Source of the DNA: Kovacikia minuta CCNUW1
GTDB taxonomy: Bacteria; Cyanobacteriota; Cyanobacteriia; Leptolyngbyales; Leptolyngbyaceae
NCBI RefSeq assembly: GCF_020091585.1
Contig: NZ_CP083583.1
Location: 248,001-312,000 of the forward strand
Direction of reading: 5' to 3'
DNA length: 64,000 nt
The notes beneath the pieces are model-generated. The model made no database searches and was not told the origin of the DNA. It worked only from the letters and a program-made list of their open reading frames with translations. Below are positions 20,701 through 29,296 of this stretch, piece after piece. Each line of letters begins with the position of its first letter. The first letter of the stretch is position 1. The translations under genes were made by a program, and so were the position numbers.

Positions 20701-21029
20701 ATCCTCCACAACCTTGATTTCTCGTTGCCGGTTCTCAATAAGCCGAGATTATTGAGATTTCAGCCAATTTCCAAAGTTGAGGCAGAGCAAGGGTTTCAGG
20801 ACTTGTGTTCACAGATTTCCGACTTGTGTGTACACGGTAGCCAGAGCAAGGAGGAGGGGTGTAGGCGATCGCTTTAACTGCCTATGCCGGAGAGATTAAT
20901 TACCAGCAAGCCATTGCGGCAGGGTTTCAACAACATCTTGCCAAACCCGTTGATCCAGATGCGTTAGTCAGGGCGATTTCCACATTGGTGGAGCAAAATC
21001 AGCCTTCCCGGAGGGGGCACAACTGCTGA
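17731..21029 (+). pseudogene. Hybrid histidine kinase (GAF-PAS-PAS-GAF-HisKA-HATPase-REC), multiply disrupted
   Basis: Domains in order: GAF (residues about 45-190), PAS (220-330), PAS (350-465), GAF (475-640), HisKA with SHELRSP (about 665), and HATPase with NLLSNAIKF and DTGIGI. One extra base near 20239-20242 ends the first frame at 20289; the HATPase resumes in the other frame as [20 protein letters not shown], followed by a receiver domain (ILVVDNEQD, phosphosite [14 protein letters not shown]). The receiver is cut by a 190-bp MITE (20652-20841). Downstream the frame resumes, contains a TAG, then reads [20 protein letters not shown] to a TGA at 21027-21029. Without the MITE and its duplication the length is 3n+1, matching a single +1 shift. 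A truncated kinase from the first frame would lack part of its ATPase domain. Confidence 0.88.
20652..20841 (-). mobile_element. 190-bp MITE, copy 1 (inside the histidine kinase gene)
   Basis: Non-coding element with terminal inverted repeats (consensus GCTACCGTGTACACACAAGT). It is flanked by a perfect 9-bp target duplication CAGAGCAAG at 20643-20651 and 20842-20850. Copies 2 and 3 (43865-44054 and 54672-54861) have the same length and the opposite orientation. The inner part has a CTCAATAA/TTATTGAG hairpin. The end resembles the Tn5/IS50 outside end (shared ACACAAGT), which also makes 9-bp duplications, so an IS4-family transposase probably moved it. Confidence 0.92.
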
Positions 21030-21430
21030 AGGATACCCTTTAACTGTTCCCCATCTTCCAGATAGGTCACATACTCGTGCTCGCCTATCTGGATGTCTCG
21101 ACCTTCGAGGTCTGCCCCATAATCATCCGCCATGACAAGGATGGGGGTCTGGCTGCCCATTTCTGTGCTTTGGCGAATGCTTCGCCCGATCGCCATCAAT
21201 TCATCAATGGATTGGCCGCTCTGGCTGAGCAAAATCAAGTTAAAGGGTTTCCGTCCTCCCTGAGCGCGCTGGAGGGCATCCTCTTCATCGATCGCGATAA
21301 TGACCTGATAACCCCAATGGTGCAGGTTATCCCTGAGTGCAGGTCGAACATCATCATCCGGTTCAAGGACGAAAATGCAGGGCGCTTCCGTGGGTGGCTG
21401 ATCCAGCATGTGATAAAGGGTTAACTGCAT
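20999..21430 (-). CDS. Degenerate receiver-domain protein
   Basis: A 143-residue stand-alone receiver-like domain. The acidic cluster is present (FVLEPDDDV), but at the phosphoacceptor position the sequence reads [10 protein letters not shown], with Ser instead of Asp, and no conserved KP is seen at the end. It is therefore probably a pseudo-receiver acting without phosphorylation. It overlaps the 3' end of the broken histidine kinase tail-to-tail by about 31 bases and lies 21 bases after the Crp-like gene on the same strand. Confidence 0.75.
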   Translation of the reverse strand: MQLTLYHMLDQPPTEAPCIFVLEPDDDVRPALRDNLHHWGYQVIIAIDEEDALQRAQGGRKPFNLILLSQSGQSIDELMAIGRSIRQSTEMGSQTPILVMADDYGADLEGRDIQIGEHEYVTYLEDGEQLKGILQQLCPLREG

Positions 21431-21451
21431 ACGGTTGGAATGAATGGATCG

Positions 21452-22150
21452 TTATTTTTCTCCTAGTAGACGGTCATATTGAGCTTTGACGGTTTTGAAA
21501 CATTCACAGGCAGAAGCTTCCAGCCCAGCCTGATTGAGAATCTGGACATGCCCCCGATGGTAGCGAATCAGTTTTCGCTCTTGCAGTTTTTGGGCCATTT
21601 GGGTCACCCCTGCCCGTCGCACCCCTAGCATCAGGGCGATAAATTCCTGGGTCAGTGGTAGCTCATTGGAACCAATGCGTGACTGCACTTCGAGTAACCA
21701 GCGCGGTAGGCGCTGCTCCAGGGTGTGGAGGGAGTTGCAAGCTGCCGTCTGGGAAACCTGCGCCAGAAATGCCTGGGCATAGCGGAGGAGCAAGTCGCGC
21801 AGTTCACGATTATGATCGACCTCCTGCCACAACACTTTCGTATCAATCTTCACCGCATCACCAGCAATCTGAACGACACAATCGGTCTGAATAATTTCCC
21901 TGCTGCCGATAAACGCATGAATACCCAAAACATCCCGATTACCCACCATCCCCACCTCTGCGATTGCACCGTTTTGCATTGTGATCGTGATGGAAATGAG
22001 GCAGTTGATTGGAAAATAAAGATGGGTCAAGATATCACCGGGTCGATAAATCGATTCACCTTGAGCTAAGGTCACCGGCTTGAAATGGGGTGCCAGCTGA
22101 TCGAGAACATCAACAGGAAGTGCAGTCAATATCTGGTTTCCGGCGTACAT
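21452..22150 (-). CDS. Crp/Fnr-family transcriptional regulator
   Basis: A 232-residue protein from ATG 22150; an upstream TTG at 22228 would add 26 residues without family resemblance. Residues about 15-130 form a cNMP-binding-type beta-roll (LAQGESIYRPGD, YFPINCLISI). The C-terminal winged helix includes ALMLGVRRAGVTQMAQKL and RHGHVQIL-like wing residues (YHRGHVQIL). This is the cyanobacterial subgroup whose sensor pocket lacks obvious cAMP contacts. It lies between two altered receiver proteins on the same strand, so a joint regulatory circuit is plausible. Confidence 0.85.
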   Translation of the reverse strand: MYAGNQILTALPVDVLDQLAPHFKPVTLAQGESIYRPGDILTHLYFPINCLISITITMQNGAIAEVGMVGNRDVLGIHAFIGSREIIQTDCVVQIAGDAVKIDTKVLWQEVDHNRELRDLLLRYAQAFLAQVSQTAACNSLHTLEQRLPRWLLEVQSRIGSNELPLTQEFIALMLGVRRAGVTQMAQKLQERKLIRYHRGHVQILNQAGLEASACECFKTVKAQYDRLLGEK

Positions 22151-22218
22151 GGGAGCATCAGAGGGCGTGCAAGGGAGGTTCTTCGTCGAGCATTCTTGGG
22201 ATAAAAGGTCAAAATTTG

Positions 22219-22650
22219 CTAGCAACAAGCATTTGCCGCCCTATATTGCGCTTTTCCAGTGAGGCAGGCGATGGTCGTCATTAACGTATCAATGTCAAAT
22301 GGCTTCAGTAAGTACCTGCAAAACCCCGCCGCAGAGGTATAAATTCGATCGCGTTCCTCGCTGAATACCGTAGTCAAGGCGATCGCTGGAATCTGAACAT
22401 GAAGCGTCGTCTCCAGGATTTTTACTTGACGGATCAGGGAATATCCGTCTTCGTCGGGCAGGAAAATTTCGCTAATCAGGAGGTCAGGTTGAGCTTGCTG
22501 TATCTGTTCGATCGCCTCACGGGCACAGGTTGCGATAGTTGTCTCAATTCCATACTGGGCAAACAAAGCTGTCAGTAGCTCACAGGAATCAGGATCAGAA
22601 TCTACAACAAGCACCCGCAAACCGTTTTGTAGTGAAACCGAATGACACAT
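22219..22650 (-). CDS. Single-domain response regulator with Glu at the phosphosite
   Basis: A 143-residue receiver domain from ATG 22650 (MCHSVSLQNGLRVLVVDSDPD). The acidic pair and the conserved Lys (YLLKPFD) are present. At the phosphoacceptor the sequence is LLISEIFLPDEDGYSLI, with Glu where Asp is expected, which could mimic a permanently phosphorylated state. It is 68 bases upstream of the Crp-like gene on the same strand. No output domain is attached. Confidence 0.8.
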   Translation of the reverse strand: MCHSVSLQNGLRVLVVDSDPDSCELLTALFAQYGIETTIATCAREAIEQIQQAQPDLLISEIFLPDEDGYSLIRQVKILETTLHVQIPAIALTTVFSEERDRIYTSAAGFCRYLLKPFDIDTLMTTIACLTGKAQYRAANACC

Positions 22651-23289
22651 AGCCAGAGGTAAGTTCCAATTCAAAGGGGTGCAACACGACACAGGGGGAA
22701 TCATCAATACGGGCTGTCAATTGAATCAGAATAGGGAATGAAATAACATCCACAACTCTAATTGTAAGGGCTTAGGATTCGGCAGCGATGCTTTCGGTAG
22801 TGGCAGAGGTTTTTGCCCAAATGCTAAGCTCCTACAGGTGATCGGGTTTATTTTGTTCTCGTTCCTCAACGAAGCCACGTCACACTTATCGTTAAACTAC
22901 TTTTACCTTAAGGCTTCCCAAGGGAGATCTCAGTACGGTTTCGTACCCTGGAAATAAAGTCTAATGCCCTGAGGCTGAGGGCTGTATCAATTCAGCAGAA
23001 CTGATCAAAGGTTATCCGGAGGATTTCTCAACTGCTGCCCCTCTCTCAGATCGGTGGCATTCTCGTTGTCCGTTTGTCGCATCTCCTGCTCGCTTTGCAT
23101 TGAACGTGGAAAATGGTACGGAAGTGCCCTGGGAGTGGTGCCCACCGTCAGAAATCATGCTCTCGCTGACCCACCCTTTCCCTTTGGCTTCTTTGTACGA
23201 AACTGGACAGAAGCTCCATTGAACAAAAACTAGGCTATAGAAGTTACGGAATTCGAGTTGAACCCCACATTTGCTTCATTCTGCTGTTG
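22651..23289. other. Intergenic region with a palindromic repeat
   Basis: No gene is seen. At 22764-22834 lies a GGGCTTAG...GCTAAGC(T)CC palindromic repeat shared with 34082-34150. The remainder (22840-23280) is unique sequence with several short hairpins; it could carry promoter and leader sequence of the CheR-type gene, but I recognise no RNA family. Confidence 0.5.
22764..22834. repeat. GGGCTTAGCAT palindromic repeat, copy 1
   Basis: About 70 bp, from GTAAGGGCTTAGGATTCGG through GATGCTTTCGG to ATGCTAAGCTCC. The second copy, at 34082-34150, differs at scattered positions and has the more perfect ends GGGCTTAGCAT/ATGCTAAGCCC. Confidence 0.75.
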
Positions 23290-24168
23290 ATGCTTAATTT
23301 TCCTCTGGCCAGCTCCGTCACACCTCGATTAGAAGAAATTCAGTTAGAAGACCTACTGCACTCTCTCAAGCGAATCTTTCAGGTTGACCTGACAGGTTAC
23401 AAACGTCCTGGTCTGCGGCGGCGGATACTGGCACGGATGCAGTGGGTTGGAGTTGCGCATTATCAGGATTACCTGAACCTGTTGCAACAACAACCCAACG
23501 AGGTTCAGCACCTCCTCGATACCATCTATATCAACTTCACGGGCTTCTTTCGCGATCGCCCCGTTTGGGATTTCCTGGCGAATCGGGTGATTCCGCAGAT
23601 GATTGCCAACAAAGCACCCAACGAGCCGATTCGGGTGTGGAGTGTGGGCTGTGCGACCGGAGAAGAAACCTACTCGCTGGCAATGCTGCTCATAGAAGCG
23701 CTGGGAATCAAACAATTTCAGCGGCAGGTCTGGATCGATGGTACGGATGTGGATGCCGATGCAATTTTGCAAGCCCGTCAAGGATATTACCCATCGCATC
23801 AGGTGGAAGCCCTTCCTAAAGCTCTGCAAGCGCAATATTTTGAACGCAGAAACGAGGGCTATTGCTGGCGACAGGATCTTCACTGCTCAATTCGCTTTCG
23901 ACCGCACAATTTAATTCAACATCCTCCCCTGCCCCAGATTGATTTGCTCGTTTGCCGCAATCTGCTCATGTATCTCACAGAAGAGGCTCAACTCCAGGCG
24001 CTCGCCCGTTTGCATCACAGCCTGGAGGAAAATGGGGTTTTGGTGCTGGGCAAAGCAGAACCCCTGGTAACGCGTCGTCAGCGATCGCTGTTCACGCCGA
24101 TACATCGGCAGAGCCGGATATTTACAAAGGGGCCAGGCTCTGTTCTCAAGCGGTCAAATTTGGGTTAG
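23290..24168 (+). CDS. CheR-type SAM-dependent methyltransferase
   Basis: A 292-residue protein with the N-terminal helical CheR domain (YKRPGLRRRILARM, INFTGFFRD) and the C-terminal methyltransferase domain with the SAM motif WSVGCATGEETYSLAM and the motif DLLVCRNLLMYL. It would methylate glutamates of chemoreceptor-like or sensor proteins. ATG 23290 is preferred to the overlapping TTG 23287. It stands alone, without CheB or receptor genes nearby, beside a two-component cluster. Confidence 0.92.
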   Translation: MLNFPLASSVTPRLEEIQLEDLLHSLKRIFQVDLTGYKRPGLRRRILARMQWVGVAHYQDYLNLLQQQPNEVQHLLDTIYINFTGFFRDRPVWDFLANRVIPQMIANKAPNEPIRVWSVGCATGEETYSLAMLLIEALGIKQFQRQVWIDGTDVDADAILQARQGYYPSHQVEALPKALQAQYFERRNEGYCWRQDLHCSIRFRPHNLIQHPPLPQIDLLVCRNLLMYLTEEAQLQALARLHHSLEENGVLVLGKAEPLVTRRQRSLFTPIHRQSRIFTKGPGSVLKRSNLG

Positions 24169-24261
24169 GCAAGTGCTGAGCGCGAAGGGCTGAGTATGCG
24201 CCTTCTCCCAGCCCTCAGTTCTCAGCACACTCAAAGCAAGCCACTCCGAATCCCTATCCTC

Positions 24262-24690
24262 ATACCCAATGAAATCGTCTTCGTGGCCCATCAACATCCT
24301 GTAGGGGCGTTTGTCCAAACGCCCCGGATTGCGGATAACTCTTGGATCGGGGCTGACAACCATCAACATCCTGTAGGGGCGTTTGGACAAACGCCCCTCC
24401 CCGATCGGTTGCGGTTTCAATTCAAATTGCTCTGAAAATAGCCAATTTTTATTTCTTGGGGTGCTAAAACTTAGCATGGACGATTGGTATTACCTCAATC
24501 GGACTGGTGGCCAGCCCCTTTGCTGCTTTAGGGACACACCTTGAACCGCTAAAAAAATCGATCGGCTATAACTAGAACAGTCCAGGTCATACCCAATGAA
24601 ATCGTCTTCGTGGCCCATCAACATCCTGTAGGGGCGTTTGGCCAAACGCGCCTACCCGATCGGTCACGGTTTCAATTCAAATGGGTATCC
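24262..24690. repeat. GTAGGGGCGTTTG palindrome repeats, three copies
   Basis: Three CATCAACATCCTGTAGGGGC units begin near 24289, 24361 and 24617, each carrying GTAGGGGCGTTTG followed by CAAACGC(C/G)CC. Two longer copies also share the preceding ACCCAATGAAATCGTCTTCG (24267 and 24594) and the following CGGTTTCAATTCAAA (24413 and 24668). The whole 24169-24832 stretch between the CheR gene and dinB holds no gene. Confidence 0.8.
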
Positions 24691-24832
24691 GTTGTGAACG
24701 GGCTTGGTTACGGGGCTATCAGCGGTCAGCAAAAAGCAAATCGCTGGTTGCTGCGCCAGGCTTTCACAAAGCCCTGCCATTTCACACCTGAGTCAGGACT
24801 GCGACATCGAACAAACGTCTGATAATTTTGCT

Positions 24833-25946
24833 ATGGGTGGGCATCGCAAAATCATCCATGTCGATCTCGACGCTTATTATGCATCGGTTGAGCAACGGGA
24901 CAACCCACACTACCGGGGCAAGCCTCTGGTTGTCGGTGGCTCACCCGATAAACGGGGGGCTGTTGCGGCAGCAAGCTACGAGGCGCGCAAATACGGAATT
25001 CATTCAGCCATGCCTTCACGAACAGCAGTACAGCGTTGCCCCCACCTCATCTTTGTGAAGCCCCGGTTTGAGGTCTACCGTGCCATTTCCGAGCAGATTC
25101 GTGCTATTTTTTACCGCTATACGGATTTGGTGGAACCCCTTGCCCTTGATGAGGCATACCTCGATGTCACGCACAATAAACGAGAAATGACTTCGGCAAC
25201 GGCAATCGCCCGTGAGATTAAGCAAGCGATTTGCCAGGAAACTCAACTCACAGCATCCGCTGGAGTGTCGTTTAACTACGTTTCTAGCTAAAGTCGCTTC
25301 TGGCATGAACAAACCAGACGGACTGGCAATTATTCCCCCTGGGCAGGCAGAGGCGTTTGTCGAATCCCTGCCAATTGAAAAATTTCATGGCATTGGGCAG
25401 GTCACTGCTCGCAAGATGCATGAGTTGGGCATTCATGCTGGTCTCGATCTCAAAGCCCGAACCGAAGCTGAGTTGGTCCAGTGTTTTGGTAAGGCGGGGC
25501 GGTTTTACTATCAAATTGCTAGAGCACAGGACGATCGCCCCGTGAACCCTAACCGTATCCGTAAGTCTGTCGGAGCAGAGACGAGCTTTGATCCAGACCT
25601 GGATGATTTAGGAACGATGCATCAAGCATTGGGTGATATTGCCCACAGGGTATATCAACGGCTCAAAAAGCATCAGACCCGTGGGCGAACGCTGACGTTG
25701 AAAATTAAATTTGCCGATTACCAGCAGATTACCCGCAGTTGTACCGTGTTGGAGTGGATTGAAAGGGAGAATCAAATTTCAGGCTTAGCACAGGATCTCC
25801 TCGATCGCGTCAGCCTGAATGGGCAAAAAATCCGGTTACTGGGTATCGCAATTTCCAATCTAGACCATTTTGCTTCGCCGCTCCACCACGAGCAACTCGT
25901 TCTGGATCTGGGGCGTGCTTTAACGGTGCTGGGGACTGAGAACTGA
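24833..25946 (+). pseudogene. dinB: DNA polymerase IV (Y-family), frameshifted
   Basis: The first frame, from ATG 24833, has the catalytic motifs HVDLDAYYASVEQ and ALDEAYLDVT and runs to AGVSFN, then stops at 25291. The other frame continues without loss: FLAKVASGMNKPDGLAIIPP, the HhH region FHGIGQVTARKMHELG, and the little-finger domain to 25946. Where the family has FNKFLAK, four bases replace one codon at about 25277-25280, a net +1. The total of 1114 bases (3n+1) agrees. As read, only the palm fragment would be made, so translesion synthesis by this enzyme is probably lost unless the shift is an assembly error. Confidence 0.88.
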
Positions 25947-26283
25947 AAACAGACAGACTCAACCCTTAACACCCAGCCTTCGCCTAACCTAAATTTGACG
26001 ACTCTAAAACAGAACCGGGGATTGCGCCCTGGTGCGGTTCGCTTCAGTTGCGTAGAAGGACGCAGGTCGGTGCCCTTTCAACCCCACCATTTTTGTCCCC
26101 CTACCCATTGGTCGTTACAGAATCAAGTCGATTCCAATTACAGTGAAGGACATGATGACTAAGCAATTTCGTTCTGATGCGGTTCACGATGGTGGCAAAT
26201 CAACTCAATCATTAGAAAAATGTCGCCATTTTTGAAATCTAGAGAATAGAATTAACAAATCCGCTCTAGCCTTAGTGATTCCA
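25947..26283. other. Intergenic region with a possible 27-codon ORF
   Basis: The main item is a possible small ORF at 26152-26235 (+): GAAGGA lies just before ATGATG, and it encodes 27 residues (MMTKQFRSDAVHDGG and on). It might be a leader peptide for the basic protein downstream, or chance. Nothing else was recognised. Confidence 0.25.
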
Positions 26284-26835
26284 ATGGCAGCACGCTCAAA
26301 AACAGCCACCGTTAAGCAAAAAGCCCTCAGTAACACAGCCTCCTTTTTGACAGAGTTACCTGAAAAAACAAAAGAAGAGATGTCTTTGCGGGAAGCAGTG
26401 AAGCAAATGCAACCGCAACTCAAAGCTGCTTTGGCAAAAGGATACAGCTATCAAGATCTGGCAACAATGCTCACCGATCTGGGCATCAAAATTAGTGCTT
26501 TGACGCTCAGAAACTATCTACCTTCTGGGAAACGGCAGGCAGGCAAAGCTGCCAGAAGACCCCGAAAAGCAGCCAGCCGGGAGGCTGTAGCAGCACCTCC
26601 CGCTGATTCAGCAGGCGAGGGTGAAGAACCAGCACCCTCCGTTGAAAATGGTAAGGCGGCAACCACCGCAAAAGTGGCAGAATCAGAAGCCGTAACAACC
26701 GCAACTCGTGGCAGAGCCAGAAGAGGGCAAGCAAAGTCTGCTGCAAAAGCAACTGGCAAGGATGAGCCAGGTCCTAAATCTGCCCGTGCCGCTCAATCAT
26801 CCGCCAAGTCTCCAAGAACCAGACGAAAACAGTAG
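26284..26835 (+). CDS. Conserved cyanobacterial protein with HTH-like core and basic H1-like tail
   Basis: A 183-residue protein from ATG 26284. Residues about 35-85 look like a small DNA-binding core (LREAVKQMQPQLKAALAKGY, then SYQDLATMLTDLGIKISALTLRNYLPSGKR), similar in pattern to plasmid-type HTH proteins. The rest is low-complexity, rich in Ala, Lys, Arg and Pro, like eukaryotic H1 or bacterial histone-like tails. It probably binds DNA or RNA without strong specificity. Its partner genes are unknown. Confidence 0.65.
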   Translation: MAARSKTATVKQKALSNTASFLTELPEKTKEEMSLREAVKQMQPQLKAALAKGYSYQDLATMLTDLGIKISALTLRNYLPSGKRQAGKAARRPRKAASREAVAAPPADSAGEGEEPAPSVENGKAATTAKVAESEAVTTATRGRARRGQAKSAAKATGKDEPGPKSARAAQSSAKSPRTRRKQ

Positions 26836-27263
26836 CCTCCTGAGTACAGCCGTTTCATTGGGATAACCACACCCCACACCCCACACCCCACTTTACGAGA
26901 CTGGGGCTTACTGGATCTCAACACCGCTGTAGGTGACAGGGCTTTGGCTTTACCTCCCCTGGGACGGTTCTGGTCGGGGGAGGGCTTGTCAAACCTCTGT
27001 CTGGGAACAGTCTATTTTTCGATCGGAGCAATCCATCTAAGGATTTGAGGGGTGGATGCGATGCCCACCCCCTGATTCAGGAAAGGTCGTGAACCTGTTG
27101 CCTGAGGAAAAAGCGTTTCCCATCCTATCCGTTTCCTACCACAGTCACGCACAATCTGGCGAAACCAAGGCGATCGCATCTGCCACCTTGGGCAGGGGTA
27201 GGGCTGAGGAGGATAACACTATGCTTCTAGAGTCGGTGAAGGTCGCGTGGTCACAAATGCAAG
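26836..27263. other. Intergenic region upstream of galT
   Basis: It contains a tandem CCCCACACCCCACACCCCAC run (about 26870-26890). A frame at 27056-27352 overlaps the galT start and has no family features, so I do not call it. No RNA gene was recognised. Confidence 0.45.
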
Positions 27264-28367
27264 ATGTATTCTCAAACGCTCTTAAAGCCAGATGGACGGA
27301 ATCTCACTCTGTACAGCCGAAACCCAATTGCGGTGGGGATAATCGCGCCTAGCCCCGGTCATGATCCGGTTCGGGCAAACCCCCACCTGCGCTGGCACCC
27401 GTTACGCGGTGAGTGGGTTGCCTATGCCAGCCACCGTCAGGAGCGTACCTTTATGCCGCCTCCAGAGTACAACCCCCTGGCTCCTATAAAAGACCCCCAG
27501 TTTCCCACGGAACTCCCGGCGGGAGAATATGATATGGCTGTGTTTGAGAATCGATTTCCATCGTTGATTCCAACCGCATTGGGTGCTCCCCCAGCGATCG
27601 TGGATACCGTGCCAGCCAATGGAGCCTGTGAGGTGGTGGTGTTCACCCAGAACCCCCAGTCGGCACTCAGTTCCTTACCGCTTGATCACTTAGAACTGCT
27701 CTTTCGGGTCTGGGGTGATCGCACCCGTGCCCTTAGCGAACAACCCCAAATCCAATACGTGCTGCCGTTTGAAAATAAAGGGGTCGAGGTGGGTGTTACC
27801 CTGCACCATCCACATGGACAAATCTACGCCTATCCCTTTGTACCGCCTGTTCCGGCGCGCATGGGGGAGTGCCAGCTGGCATATTACCAACAGCACCAAC
27901 GGGGATTGTTGCAGGATCTGATCCAAAAGGAAATGGGGGATAATCAGCGAATTTTGTATCAGGATGAATGGGCGATCGCCTTTGTTCCAGTCTGTGCCCG
28001 TTATCCCTATGAGGTGTGGATTGCCCCTATTCAACCCGTTGCAACTTTTCTAGATTTAACCCCTGAGCAGCGATCGGGACTTGCCAAAGCACTTAAAACC
28101 GTAACCCTGAAATATGATGGCTTGTGGAACCGCCCGTTTCCCTACTTGATGGCGTGGTTTCAAGCTCCAGTGAATACCGGGGAATCTCATCCTGAATGGC
28201 ATCTCCATGCGGAGTTTTACCCCCCTTACCGCACCGCAGACAGGCTCAAATACTTAGCCGGAACTGAACTGGCAGCAGGAATGTTTGCCAACGATGCGCT
28301 GCCTGAAGCCAAGGCAAAAGAGTTACAAGCAATCCCTGTTCCAGATAGATCTGAAAATGGTGTCTAG
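27264..28367 (+). CDS. galT: Galactose-1-phosphate uridylyltransferase, 3' end inside an IS
   Basis: A 367-residue GalT. It has the RQER motif near the N-terminus, FENRFPSL, the active-site HPHGQ with the nucleotide-accepting His ([16 protein letters not shown]), and a late [10 protein letters not shown] metal/active-site segment. It transfers UMP between UDP-glucose and galactose-1-phosphate in the Leloir pathway. The last six codons and stop (RSENGV) come from the terminal inverted repeat of the insertion sequence at 28347-29257, so the native C-terminus is altered. All catalytic residues precede this point, so activity is likely kept. Confidence 0.9.
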   Translation: MYSQTLLKPDGRNLTLYSRNPIAVGIIAPSPGHDPVRANPHLRWHPLRGEWVAYASHRQERTFMPPPEYNPLAPIKDPQFPTELPAGEYDMAVFENRFPSLIPTALGAPPAIVDTVPANGACEVVVFTQNPQSALSSLPLDHLELLFRVWGDRTRALSEQPQIQYVLPFENKGVEVGVTLHHPHGQIYAYPFVPPVPARMGECQLAYYQQHQRGLLQDLIQKEMGDNQRILYQDEWAIAFVPVCARYPYEVWIAPIQPVATFLDLTPEQRSGLAKALKTVTLKYDGLWNRPFPYLMAWFQAPVNTGESHPEWHLHAEFYPPYRTADRLKYLAGTELAAGMFANDALPEAKAKELQAIPVPDRSENGV

Positions 28368-29257
28368 GAAGTTGAATCTAGCATCAGGCTGTTCAAAGCC
28401 CCAACCGTACAAAGGTTGAGTGCCTCCATCCAGGGAAGACCGTTCAAGTTGGCTCCAAAGAACTCTGCTAAAGATTGCCCAGCCTTCTTCGCATCCGGCA
28501 GAAATGGACGTAAGTTGTTGACCATTGCCCAGGCATTCAGCATCGGGTCAATGCTGTCAGGAGAGCGAAATTGACCAAATGATTGCAGTTTTTCATCAAG
28601 GAACCGCATCGACCGATCAAGGGCTGGGTGGCAAACTTTTCATCACTCAGCAAATGCTCTGGGGGGAATAACCCCAGTCGCATCAGCAACAAGGAGACTG
28701 GCACCAAACACCCAAACCATTGCACCAGAGACCAAATCCACCCCGGTCGCCACTCATTCGGCTTCTGGTTCCAGGCATAAATCGTGGCCGTCTCCCGTTG
28801 GCTTAATCCCATCCCCAGATTCATTTCCAGCAACTTTCCCAGGCAATCCGTGTCTTGTCTGCGATAGCGCATCAGAAAACTGGGCAGCACCGTAAAGACG
28901 GCTCGACAACTTTGGCATCTCACACGGCAAATCGGAATCACACGGTCTTGCCCCAACCACCCTTGTACTCGACGTTCTCGCAACCCATGCACTGGATAAC
29001 AACTCGTATCGCAGCATCCGTTGTTGTGCATCTCAAGCACCAGTTGTGTTTGCAGAGGACGTTGGATAAATTCGATAAACTCACGCCGGTTCTCTGCTGT
29101 CACCAATTTGAGATAGTCTTCCTGCTGGGAACCAAAACAGATGACCGCTGTTCGCTTTTGGTTGTGGCGCGCTTCTGACATGGCTTACACTCCTGATATG
29201 GTGTTTGCAGTGTAAGCTTTTCAGTCAGTTCTGTCATCAGACACCAATTTTAGATCT
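28347..29257 (-). mobile_element. Degenerate insertion sequence with 19-bp terminal repeats
   Basis: The ends read AGATCTGAAAATGGTGTCT (28347) and, inverted, AGATCTAAAATTGGTGTCT (to 29257), 17 of 19 matching. It contains one decayed transposase gene on the minus strand. No clear target duplication is present. The left side abuts galT and the right side a fragment of a plastoquinol oxidase gene, which fits a deletion that started at this element. Confidence 0.75.
28364..29181 (-). pseudogene. Decayed transposase with N-terminal zinc ribbon
   Basis: The frame from 29181 gives about 190 residues with a Cys-rich zinc-ribbon region (NGCCDTSCYPVHG, CRVRCQSCRAVF), an HTH-like segment (GLSQRETATIYAW) and LLSDEKFA, a likely first DDE acidic motif. 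The reading then moves to another frame (28364-28609) with RFLDEKLQSFGQFRSPDSID and a C-terminal helix. Together it is shorter than a usual DDE transposase, so the middle seems deleted and a frameshift lies near 28605-28625. Not assigned to a named IS family. Confidence 0.7.
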
Positions 29258-29296
29258 ACCTGGCCGTTCATTACTACCGGGATGGCGATCTCTATA

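Noticed and set aside
26020-26060. A GGTTCG-containing stretch as a tRNA
   Set aside because: No cloverleaf or acceptor pairing could be found around it.
27056-27352. A 97-residue frame upstream of galT
   Set aside because: It overlaps the galT start, has no family-like motif and lacks a ribosome site.
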